DNA of 64,000 bases, from contig CM022665.1 of assembly GCA_012295275.1 (NCBI GenBank), forward strand, positions 41,900,652-41,964,651, written 5' to 3'. The notes below the pieces were generated by a model. That model was not told the DNA's origin. It did not search any database and saw only the letters and a list, made by a program, of their open reading frames with translations. This stretch comes from Chrysomallon squamiferum (taxonomy: Eukaryota > Mollusca > Gastropoda > Neomphalida > Peltospiridae). Below, one piece after another: positions 13,001 to 26,187 of the stretch; the first letter of the stretch is position 1; each line of letters begins with the position of its first letter. A program made the position numbers and the translations under genes.

Positions 13001-15507
13001 CATCAGACAGACTCTCTATCCCTGCCTGGCCTATCAGTGCTGCTGAAGTGTTGCTGGTGCAGTAGCTCAGTGTTCTTATCAGGTTCTGCATGACAGCAGG
13101 ATGACCGAGAATGAAGTCGCACAATCTGCGACACACTCCGTCTGTAACTTGACCTCGGTCAGTGTTACTGGCTTCAATACCGGCAGCAACTGCCGCCGAT
13201 TCTGTCTTCTGTTCATCAGTCTGGTGACCTTTCTCATCATCTGAAATTGCCGTTGGTGTAGATGTCGCAAGAGCCTGGCTAAGCCTGCTGGTGTCAAAGA
13301 GGTTGTCGAGTGCCATCAGAGAAGATGCTTCAAATCTCTCCTCCTGAACTGGGTGGACGCCTTGAGATGTGTTGCTGGCAATGGGAACCTGCATCAGATT
13401 GTTTACCAGTTTCAACATGCCACAGACTAGCCTGTCTCTGTTGACATCGCCTACCCCAGGTCGAGATTCTCCTCCACGCAACAGACCACCAAACAGTCCT
13501 CCAAAACAGGACCTGGCATTGCTGGAATTCTCAAGAGATCCTCGACAACTGACTTTCTCCTGACAGAATATGTGCTGGTGCACAAGGTAGCTGATAGACT
13601 GGATCACGTTGACAGCACTGTTTGTGTTCACCTGTCGGAACTGGATATCTAGAACGAAGTCCATGAATTTACACTGAGCATCCAGTGGGCCCATACAGCT
13701 GTAGAAAGCACCCCTGAAATGCAAGAGAGAGAGAGAGAGAAACCATTAAATAAATATCAAAGAAAACACATTCAAAATTATCTTTACATTTCAGAAATTA
13801 TATTTAACATGTATTATTTACATACACATATTGATTTTTACGTTTTCTAAATTACCTTTCAGTGGTTAAAGTATGTATTATCTTCAGTACAAGCTCTTTG
13901 AGGTTTGCTGTGTTCAGTTCTGCTGATTTTATCTGAAGTCTTCTGAGAAAATCATCAAATGCTTTTGATGCTGATGGCCCAACCTGTGATTAAAAATAAT
14001 AATAATAATAATTATCAGTATATTGCTGTATTTACATAAAAAAAAAAATTAGAACTGAAAATGATATGCTTATTTAGAAATCAAATCTATTATAATTCGG
14101 TGAAAAATAAAATGTAATTAAAACATTATTTCTCTGACAAAAAAAAATTAAAAATATGTATCTATATTTATATAATAATTATTAATAATAATAATTTTTA
14201 TGGGATGATATAAAATTAATAATCCAACAATGTATTAGAAATTATAATATGTACCTTACTTAACATAATAAATGATATATTATTCCATTGAAAAATTAAT
14301 AACTAAAGAAATATTTTATATTCATGTTAATTTAAAAGATCAAAAATAAAATACAGAAGCATGTAAGAAACAGACCTGAGGATGAGAAACATTTGCCGAT
14401 GTAGGTCCACTTGCCGAAGTCCCAGAGAGAAACTTAGTCAGCAACTGCACTAAACTGTTGTCGTTGATAATGGCAGACACCATGGACAGGTCTGTGCCAT
14501 CTGTTGCTGTTCTCTGATTGGACAAAAGACACAGAGCCTGAAAGACAAACACCCATGTTCGCACTGGCAGATTAGGGGTTAGGACGACAGCCTCTAGCAG
14601 GTTGGTCACTGACAGAGGGTTTAGTGGAATTGTCGGAATCCGTGACGCATCAAAACTTGGCTGCAGAGGACAATCGTCATGCACGCCATCGTCATTCATC
14701 GTGAGCCACAACTGCAGAACAGTTTCTAGATTGACCCGTTGGGTTAGCAGTTGAGCAAACAGGTGACTGAAACACTGACTCAACATCTGACATGAAGTTA
14801 CCATCTGTGGAGAAAAAACCCCAATAATAATGCAACTTAAATAACCAACAATGTGAAATTAATAATGATACTGAAATGTTCAGGTTTTAACCTCAAAAGA
14901 TTTAACTCAAAAGATTTAACCCAAAAGCAACAACAAATACACAACATAAAAGTTATGAAATTTTCTTTTTTTTTATTAAAAAAAACACACTTTTTATGAA
15001 CTGTATTAATAATTCTTTTTCCTTTCATTTTCCTGGTCCCATTCTGTATTTTTAAAGGTAGCAACACAAAATAAAACTAGTGAATCTTTTGCCTGAATGC
15101 AATATGTAAAAAAAAAAATAAAAGACTGTGATATTATTAAAATATTTACTCTCTGCTGACTGGCTAGAAGTGATGCCTCTGAGAGTTCATCATCAGTTGA
15201 TGAAGACTGAGACTGACTGACACTGTGTGCAAATGGTGGTGCTGGAGGTAAAGGGTTAAGAAAGGCACTGTGAACGCTGTCCATCTGAGCTGACAACATC
15301 ACCTGCAAATAGTAATAATAAAAATAACAATAACAGTAACTTCAACAACAATAATGATGATGATGATGATGATGATAATAGTAATAATATAATAAGAACA
15401 ATAATACCAAAAATTACAATAATAACAGTAATAGTAGTAGTAGTAATAATAATGATATATTAAAAATAAAAACGTTATCAACAAATAAATTTTGAAATAA
15501 TAAAACA

Positions 15508-15550
<43 letters not shown>

Positions 15551-18500
15551 TAAAAATAAAAACAAAGAAGATATCAGAAAATGAATTTTGAAATAATAAA
15601 AAACAAATAATAATAAATTAACAATAAATAAAGAAGATATGAGAAAATAACTTTTTAAATATATATAAAAAAAAATGAGTAAGAGTACTGTTGATTCAAA
15701 ATTTTTGAAAATATAATTATGCACATGGTCAAAAGCAAATTTTGTCATGGCTTTTATTTTGACTTTTTTCATTATTTATTTGTATTTTTTAAATCAGCAT
15801 TACTATCTACTCTCCATTTTTGTTACAATTACAATAAAAAAATAAAATATAATAAAAAAACGTACTCTGAGTCGAAGCTCAGCCTGAGTCTCCAGTCCTA
15901 GTTCAAGCCTGGCATCGAGAGCAGATGACAAACCCAGACATCCAGTCATGGACTTTGCTGTGCTGAGGTAGTCTGCCAGCTTGCTCTTCAAGTTCTTTAG
16001 TTTCTGGTTTTGTCATACCATGTGAATAGTCTGAAAACACACAAAAAAAAATAATAATAATAAAAAAAAAAAACCACAAGTTATTCCATGAAGAAGACCA
16101 ATGATTTTATCAGAATTTGTTAAACAAGACCTCAAGGTACCATATTATTAAGTTATTGGGTGTTAGATTTCTAATTTCACAATGAGAGTATAAATGAAAA
16201 AAAAATCAGGTACACCCTATCCTATCAACTTTGTTTTTAATGATTGGCAGATATTAATAATATATTAGAAAGAAAGAAAAAAAGAACAGTTATTACAAAC
16301 AATAAATTTATTATTTAAAGGAAACATCATGAGCATATTTAATACAAAAACTTACTCTCAATCAATGTCATAATTTGTGTACCAAATATTGTTATCTGTT
16401 ATCTTTAAATGAAACCTGATACATATTTACTACAACAATATAAAAAAAAAAAAAAAAAATTAAAAAAAAAAGATAAGAAAAAAGACAGAATTTGATAAAT
16501 GAAAACTTTCTACTCGGTACTAACCCTGATGTTCCGGTAGTTGATGATAGTCCAGTCATTGATGATTTGATGTGATCGGCCAGCTCGTTGCCCACTGAGG
16601 GAACTGATGCTGTCTGTCCCATGCCTTTCCCCATGTAAATGACATTGAATGGGCCATCATGTCCTGGTGGTTTCACAGACTCGCCAGTCACGTATTCATG
16701 CAGCTTGTCAGTGGCTTCATCATCAAACTCACTCTCCTCCAGCAGAAGGTCAACCATGATGGAAGCATCTTTCTCCAAACTCTGACCATTGTCTGACAGC
16801 TGTGAATTTTCTAAATCTACAAAATTAATAATTAAATTGTTTTTCAAATGTTTGTCTCTTTAAATATGCTTTGTCCATACATGTACCTTTTTTAAACCGT
16901 TCAGTCTACATAAATATACCTTTATAATTAAAATAATTCATTTTTAACAAATTTGTAACTATTTTTGCAGCTTAACATGTTCAAAATATTACTTAAATAA
17001 AATCCAATGTTACAACTGAAATTAAATTACCTAAATAAAAACCCCAAAGCAACACAAGATTTTTAATAATTAATTCTTCAATGAAACACAAATAATTATT
17101 AAACAAAATTTCTATATTAAATGGTTCAAAATTGAAATACATGGCAACATTATGAATTTCAAAATTATTTTAATTTTCCATTTTCAATACTTGATTCAGT
17201 GCATCACTCACTTAAAAACAGCCTAGATCTGATTTTACTAAGTCTTGAAGAGAATTCTGACTTACCTGCCATCTCTCCATTACTATCATCAAAAGATGTA
17301 AGACTGACACTCTGAGCCAAACTATCATCTGTTTCTGTGACAACAGACATTTCTTCATCAGTCATCACTGGCAGGTCACTGCCAGTAGGGAACAATCGTT
17401 CTCCTACAAAATAAAATTTCAATAACCGTCAAATAAATGATTTCTGAAAATATGTTTTTGATTTAATTTTATTTCTTAAAATAAAAACATAATAAAAAGA
17501 ACATTTAAATACTATTTCCTTTGAATTTGAATTTTTTTAAACACAATGGTAAATTCTACAAATATGACAAAATGTGAAATATTTAAAAGAAAAGGTAGTA
17601 TTCATTAAGATAAATTCAATTTTTGTTCCATTAGATGGCATTCTGATTAATGTTAATACACCAAAAAAAAAAAAATATCTTATTACTATACTGCCCTTTG
17701 TATGATGATAAGATTTCAATTTATGTAACTTAATTTTATTTATCTTTTACAAATCTTTTATTTTACATTTTTATTTTTTTATTTTTTATTTTTTTAAATA
17801 TCGATCAGGCTCACAATTGTATTCCACAATAAAACCTACCATCAAGAATGTCCTGGAGCAGACAGGTGATTGCGTGACTAGCCCACGTCCCACCCCAGGT
17901 GACATCTCCGTGGTTCAGTTCATGACTAGCAGTTAACAGTATCAGCTGTTCTAGCTGATCCTGAGTCATTGCTTCAGCTAATGTGATAGCTGGTCGAGCA
18001 GCGTTGCATATTCTAGCAAACACCTGAAACAGTTATAGGCAGTTGTTACACATATGTAAGTGCAATAACACATGTTACAATTTCAAGAAAAAAGAAAAAA
18101 AAAAAATATATGTTGTTATTTGAAAAAATGTGTGATCTGTCTGTTATGAACTAAAAGTACCTATGTCACAATTTCATGAAGAAGAAGAAAGAAAAAAAAA
18201 AAGTTGAAAAATATGTTGTCATCTGAAAAATGAGTGGACTATAGTGTTATAAATTGAAAAATTATCAGAAAGTACTAAAAAAAAAAAGCAGAAAAAAAAA
18301 ATAAAAAAAAAAAAATAACAATTTAAAAAAAAAAAAAAAAAAGAAGGAAAATGGCCTTATTTTGCTGAAGATAAAAGAAACACAAAACATAGCCCAAAAT
18401 TTAGTAATACCTTGCAAGCAATGAGGAACAGATCTACATGACAAGTGAAATCCATGCTTAGTAACAGTGCCATCAGTCCACGAACAACTGATAGACATTT

Positions 18501-21500
18501 TTCTCTTGGTAGAACAAACGATATATCAGGATCCTCATCCAAGTCTCTGTTAGATCCAGTCACATCATCCTTCTGCATTTTCCTTAGTAACACAGCATCA
18601 GTCTTTCGTATATGTATGATATCCTTCAGGTGCTGTTGAAAGAGAAAAGAGATGGTGCATAATACTGCTGTATACACTAAAAACAAATTATATTAAAGAA
18701 AAAAACAAGAAAAATAATAACAAACCAGTCACATACATTCAATGATGATTTAATATGAATCTTACAAAAGAGGAATAAAAAAGATAAGTTTTTGACAATT
18801 CCAATCCTAATTCTAGTTAGGTGAAAGGATTTAAAATAATAAGAATCTTGTTTAAAAATTAAAATATGTCTTTACAGGTGTACACAATATTTATTAAATG
18901 CCATGTCTTAGTCTATCAAAGATATCTTTGGAATTTGGGAATTTCTCAGTGGCTGATTGATTAGACTACCAAATGAAGATCAAGCAACAAGATTCCTCTA
19001 AATTTTCATCATTAAAAAAAACAATAAATAAATAAATTATGAAAATAAATAAATAAATAAATAAATAAAAATAAACAGGACAAAAATCCAGGTTGACACC
19101 TAGCAGGGTTTAATATTAAAAACAGTCAACCCTATCATCAATCAAATATTCAGTCACTTGTTATGCCTAACCTTTGAAGCATACTGTGAGAGTTCTTTCT
19201 GAAACTGCTGTTCCTGTTGTTTGATGAGCGCCTGGGCCTCCTTGCCCATGCTCTGTCCACTCTTCTCCATGTGTTTCTCCAGAAACTTCTTCTTGGCCAG
19301 CTCCAGGTCGTGGAGCCTCTGTTTGTGATGTAGAATCCTCTTCTGCAGTGACCGTCTGTACAGTTTGCCTGAGCGAGTCTTGCTCTTTGATGGGTTTGTT
19401 GACAACTGTCCCTGAATAAAGCCCCATCGATTTGTTTGAAAAGCACCTAAAAAAAAACCAAAATATGTTGTTAAATATATTGCAATATCCAATGCAGAAA
19501 AAAACAGATCAAAGGCTCAAATAAAATAACATACTAACATGTTTTTCTTCACACATGCTCATTGTATATAGTGTTAAAATGTAGCCAAAATACAGACCCT
19601 CCCCAGATTTTATAGGTGGATCATTCTGTAAAATGTGGTGCCAGTCAAAACATGTTAATGTATAAGAGTAGCATAGTTTGTACAGAACAAATGTTAACAA
19701 TGCAGTTAAAAGTACACTTTATAAATGGGGATCTGTACAAGTAGGATGTTTCTATACAATACACAACGAAACAAGAAATTAATGCACAAACCATTTATAA
19801 ACTGAAGTTAATGATATTTCATAAAACAATTTATTTTTGATACTACTTTAATGGCTACTAAGTCAATTTAGCACGGAAGTTTTTTTATTTTACATTCTAA
19901 AAACAATTTTTCAGATATTCCTATATTACAATATTTTATTTTATTTTATTTTATTTTATTTTATTATTATTATTTTGTTTAATACTCAGAGGTAATTAAA
20001 ATTACTATTAGTTTTGGGCAAACATTAATTCACTAACAAGTTTTTCAATTATTCAGGAAATATTTTTTCTTTTACTTTTCTGATACATTAAAATAAATTT
20101 AATGTTCATTTATTAAAACACTTTGTTAATTACTGATTCTGGAAAAAAATTTAAAACTTATTTTTAAATGCATTCATTTCATGTTTTACACTAACAGCTG
20201 ACAAATAACCCTTTCCTTGCAACATGCAGTTACATCCACTCAAAATTTTATTACTGTTAACCATGGAAAGCAGATTTACCCTGGGACCTTAAAAAAAAAA
20301 ATTCCTGTTATGCTGTAAGAAGTGGACACATCCCCAGAGACTCCCAAACACAGTATCAGTCCAGAAGCAGAAAATATGTCTTCAGCTTTGAGGTGGAAAG
20401 TTAACATTACAGGAATGACTATGAAGATTAATTAGACACTGAAAGGGTTAGTGTTAAAAACAAACTGACTTGGGTTATTAACAATATTAAAAACAACATG
20501 TACCTGCATCTCTGTCTTTTTTGGCGGCTCCTTTCTCATATTCTTCCGGTCCAACCAGCAGAGAGTTGTCAAAGTTACGACAAAGAAACAACAGTATCCA
20601 ACTGACCAGGGACAAATCAAGACAGGCTAAAAATTGGTACAATAGATATTTGTAGACATCATTTCATAAACTAAGACACTATTACAACAGGCTAAAAACT
20701 GGTACAATAGACATTTGTAGACATCATTTCATAACCTAAGACACTTTTACAACAGACTAAAAATTGGTTCCATGAACTGAGATGCATATTTTTTTTTATG
20801 CTAATTCATGCACATAACAATTCTGATACGTAACAACAACTAATACAATACAAAAAAAAAAGAGTTTAAAATAATGTATTTCAATACTTATTGGTTTCTT
20901 TAATGAAAAATTAAAGATTGATTACCAACAACAGTATGCATGTTAGTCTGACAAACATTTCAGAAATCAAACTGATCATAAGTTTTCATACATCTGTGAC
21001 ACAAAAAATTACGTACAAATAAACAGAAAAAAACAAAACAAAAAACAAAGAAAAACTGAAGACAAAAATTAAAGACACTTTATTTTGGTAGGTGGGGGGG
21101 AAAGTAACAATAACCACTTGATGTCTATTAAGTACCCCTACTATTAATGATGAATAATTTAACTATAACAGAAGGTATGACACGCTAAACTTTTGTTGTG
21201 AAGAGAAATCAGAATAGATAAAATCAAATCTTTGTAAATACAAGTGCTTGCTATATGGTTACCTGAGATATTTCTAGGTCTGTCAGCAGCAGCAGCAAAA
21301 TTTGTGGTACTTGAAGAGTTACCATTAGTCAGGGGAGACAACACTTTTGACAACATAGCCAGCAAGCTCTCCATGATGTTCACACATGATGGACCAGTAA
21401 GTGCCCTTTGACCCAGTGCACTGAGCAGAATAAACACTCTAGAAAAAAAGATAATAATAATTTAAAAAAAAAAGAAAAAAAAAAAGAATTAAGATAAATA

Positions 21501-21722
21501 AATAAAACATATTACTCTTGCCATTGATATTTAGCAAGGGTGCCATGAAACCAGTAAGTTTGTTTATCATATATAAACTGTTTAAAAGCTGGAGTTGTAT
21601 ATAACTATACATAGTACTTTAAGAATGATCAAACTCCTGGTTTTGTTATTAAATTTATACTGTTGAAATAGCTTCACAAAGACTTAACATTTGAAAGTGT
21701 GCTTTTAAATAATAAATAGTTT

Positions 21723-21755
<33 letters not shown>

Positions 21756-24700
21756 TGTAAAAAAAAAATAATAATAACAATAATAATGACAACAAGAACA
21801 ACAACAAAATAATAATAAAAATAAAGTAATAATAATAATAATCATAAAATTAATAATAATTCTGTGTCATAATTACCTATCTTGGGGAAACACTTGAGTG
21901 TAATCAGAATTAAAAAATTCTTGAAGCATGGAACCGAGGAAATTTCCCCACCAGGACTGACTTCCACAGATTCTTGCGAGCAACAGACCGGTGCACACTT
22001 GAATTCTGCGAGTTCCCAACAAACAGAGATGTCTGAACAGAGCCTCGCTCGTCTGTGGGGTCAGACTCATGTAGAGAGCCAGAGGGGGCTGGGGTATGTT
22101 TGGCACGTGGACTGTCATGCTGAGCAGGATATCCAGTAAGTTTTCCAGCATGATGCGAAGCTTGTCCGTGGAACACTGCTGTAGATGATGATCGACCCCA
22201 GCACTCTCTTGGTACTCAGTGACGTGAATCCCTAAAGCTTTCTGCAGTCTGACGATGGCTCTCTGTGCCAGGTTCATCTGAAGCTGAAGCTGTAGACAGT
22301 CGTTGTAGGACTGAATTATTCCCAAATCTTTGTCCGTTTTTCGGCCCTTCTTTAAGTAATACTCTACGTGAGAGGTAGCAAACTGCATGTTGTCGACAGC
22401 AGAAAGCAGGTTCTCTAACCGTGTGCGAGCCAGACTGTATCGACAGTGCAGGTCTTCCTGTAAGGAAATGAACAGGCCCAGGTGTGAAATCAGCTGATTC
22501 TGACTCTGCACTTCCATCTGGTTGCCGTAGCTGCTGGAGTGGCTGGTCTGAGCGGCAAGGTATTCTTTCCATTCCCATGGTAATATGTAACTGTGACCGT
22601 AGAACGACCCGATTGGAATTCTCGACTTGGTGGTTCCTGTTCCGTAACGACCCACTGTTGTAATCTGTCAAATTGAACAAAGCATTTAACTGTTAGTTCC
22701 ACAAATAACAATGGCATTACAATTTAATTTTTGTTAAATCTTAAATGTTATTAATATTAAAATATCTTTAATTTAACCGTTAGTTCCACAAATAAAAATG
22801 GCATTACAATATCTTTAAAATTATATTAATATGGTAGTTATATCTTCAGTTTCTAAAATGGTCTGGATTTTAACAAACCTTTGGTAAACAAAAAAATAAA
22901 TAATGAAATAATGAAATAGTGAATTAATGAGAAACAAACCAAAAATAAATTAAGCAACCTGCTCAAAATACTATATAAGTGAGACAAATTCCCTTTTATC
23001 TAAAACTGACTTTAATTTTTTTTTAAAAACAAGTAAGAAAACACATCCACAGACCTTCAGATAGCGACAGATTGGAGACGGCATGATGTTGTTCATGACC
23101 AGAGTTCTCATTCCAATGTCTGAGGCAACTACCAGTCTCTGACCATCAATCTCTTCTCCCTGGATCCACACATCTATAGACAGAGACGCCAGATCTACAC
23201 ATGCTGGGATTATCACATCTGTCAAGATCACTGGCTTACCAAAGTCAAGTGTGACAAATCGTCTAGCACCTAAACAAATAAACAATATTATTAATAACAG
23301 TCAAATAAATACACATTATTTATATATTTAAAACAATTTTTAAAAAGAGAAGAATATTTTTAAAATGTTTTAAAAGAAAGGTAAACATAAAAAAAAAAAA
23401 TAATAACTAAATGAAATTATAAAAAAAATAATAAAAATACCAGTTAAATGAACAATACAGTTGACGAGAAATCATTTCACTTAAAACAATGCAATAAAAA
23501 ACAGTCTGAAACATTAATAAATTACATCTCTAGAAATATATAATTTATATTGTTAAAAAACAATCACCACCCAGCACGACGAGATAATAAGTAGACTTAC
23601 AACCAAAATAATTTTAAGTTAGACTGTCCAACACAAAACATAAATGAAATGCAAATTTTTACATTTTTAAAGAAAAGATAACTAATAACCAAAAGAGATT
23701 TCACATTAACAACTAGGATCACATATTTTCTAAGTAAGGTAAAAATCGGATTTAAGCTACCTGAATGCATTCTCTCTATGACAAGAACTTGGGGTGGTGG
23801 TGCTTGCAGGAGAGTTTGGTTAAACGGGAGAGATGATTTCTGCTGCTGGTTCTGTTGTGTGTTTGGCTGTGACGTGCTTGGTGTTGTCACCGTTGATGGC
23901 TGAGTGGTAGCTGGTGGTGGAACCTGCTGTTGTTTAATGATGTCACTTTCACTTCCAGCAGAAAACTGAAATGGCATTGAATTTTTTAATGAAGACTTTA
24001 TCCTGAAGTTTTAATACAGAAATGAAGAAAAACAACAACTGATGAACAAATCAAAGAAAACTAAGGAAAATAAAATATAAAGAAAATTAAAACAGAAAGA
24101 TGGCAGATTTAAAACCTGTATTAACGACCACCAAATTAAGAATTTTTCTTTAGAATTTGTAAAAATTTAAACAGAGCCATCTTTAAACTATTGTTTTCTT
24201 AAAACATTAACTTATCTAGTAACAGAAAACTCTAAACTGTTAACTGCTTTCCAAAATTCTCTTACCTTAGACACTGTAGGAGGACCCACCACCTGGAAGT
24301 GCCAGGTTTCATTGGGTGGGGTCACAGAAGGTGTAATCATGTTGGGTGTTGTTTTGGGTGTGGGTGGGAACAGATCTGGTGCTTTGGTTGGTAAGGGTGT
24401 GTGCATGGCTTCTGTTATTGCCTGTTCTATCTGCTTGTAACTTGGATGAAGCTGCTTGGCATACGTCTGAGCCAGTTTCTTCAGTGAGTCCGCGACAGCC
24501 GTCCCTGACATGCTGGTCCCAGCTGCCATCAGAGGTGAAGGATTTTCTCCAAAGTTGATGGTTCCAGACATTCCCAGAGCAGCACTAGAAGTAACTGCTG
24601 GATTCCCCGATATGTCCATTCTTTCCACACGAGTGGAGTCACTCGTCGCGTGACACACGAAATGCAGAGGTTCAGCCTCAAGAAGTCCGAGGACGTGACT

Positions 24701-26132
24701 TCTGGCATACTCAATTTGAGTTTTTCCAGTTTTCTCCAGGGACAGACTGAGCATCTCGTACAGGTCTGGGTCATCCTGACTCTGCTGGGGCGATGCTGCA
24801 CTGGATGCCGATGTCGACCCAACTGTACCAGCTTTTGAAGCCTGCAGTGCAGACTGTGTTGATGATGGAGCTTGTTTTAGACTCGGTGGGTTCTCGACAT
24901 CAAACAGATCAGGTTCGAATGGGTGACCATACAAGCCGTATCTGAAATTGTAACAATACAAATGTTTAGCAATTTGAAAATACAAAGTATTCCATTATGC
25001 TTTAATTCTCCAATAAAGTTATACTTTCATTAGTGATTTATACATTAATTTGTACATAAGAATGGTCTCAATAATTCATCATTTACAGACATGATGTGCC
25101 CACATATAAGAAGACCTATAAAAATAGCTTGGATAAGTTATGTTTCTAACAATATGTGGATTTAGAACTTTCCCCAAACTTCTAAACATTCACTATTTGT
25201 TAATTTATATCAAAAATTTCCCAACAATTATAATTAGATAATAATACTTAATCTAGTTAATCTTCGGTGAAATTAAATGACCAATTATCAAATATATTAC
25301 AAAGACACAGCCACTTATACTGAATATATCCAAGACAAAACACACCTAGCTTTCAGCAGTGCATGCATAGGCAGTGACCGTTCATGATACTGCTTGGCAA
25401 CTGTTCCTAGGAGGTCAGAACATGACTTTGAGACAGCGCTGAAGTCCATGCACTTCATGTGGTTGAGCAGCGTGAAGAACCACTTCACAGCACCTGCTGA
25501 CACGGCACATGGAATGAGAGGCAAGCAGGCAAGAATGGCTTGAAGCAGAAAGTAGCTGAATGTAGGTGCAAGATTAAGATCAGCAGCAACTTTTACATAC
25601 CTGTAAGATAACAAGAAAAATAAACAAATAATATTATGGTTTGAATTTGAAAATTTAAATTAAACAGAAACAGCATTAATAACATTAATTTTTTAAGTTA
25701 ATTTAAAAAAAGAAGTCTATTCCTTTTTCAAAACTGATCACAATATTAATTCTATATAAAAATAATACAATATTAATTCTATATTAACATAATACAAAGT
25801 TAATTCTATATAAACATAACAGTATTAATTCTATATTTAACTTACTCTGTTAGAAGAGCAAACAGCCTGGCACACTTGTGAGCTGTGGTTCTGGAACCAT
25901 CAATGAAGCAGGCTTTGACTAAATCTTTGAGATGCTGTTGTATCACTGTTACCAGACATCGAGTACCTTTCCTAGTTATCCAAAAAAAATAAAACAACAT
26001 TCTAGAGGCAAGTTGTATTTAAGAGACAAAGAGATCTAGGAATGAGGCTTTTAAAGCACATGAAGCTACTTCGTTATCTGAAACAAACTGCCTACCTTGA
26101 AAAAGAATATAACTTGATTTATTTATTATCAA

Positions 26133-26187
<55 letters not shown>

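Noticed and set aside
15943-15964. Alternative exon 29 acceptor at 15963-15964 as a way around the frameshift
   Set aside because: It restores the downstream frame, but lacks a polypyrimidine tract and discards the conserved TWYD residues; a one-base error explains both halves better.
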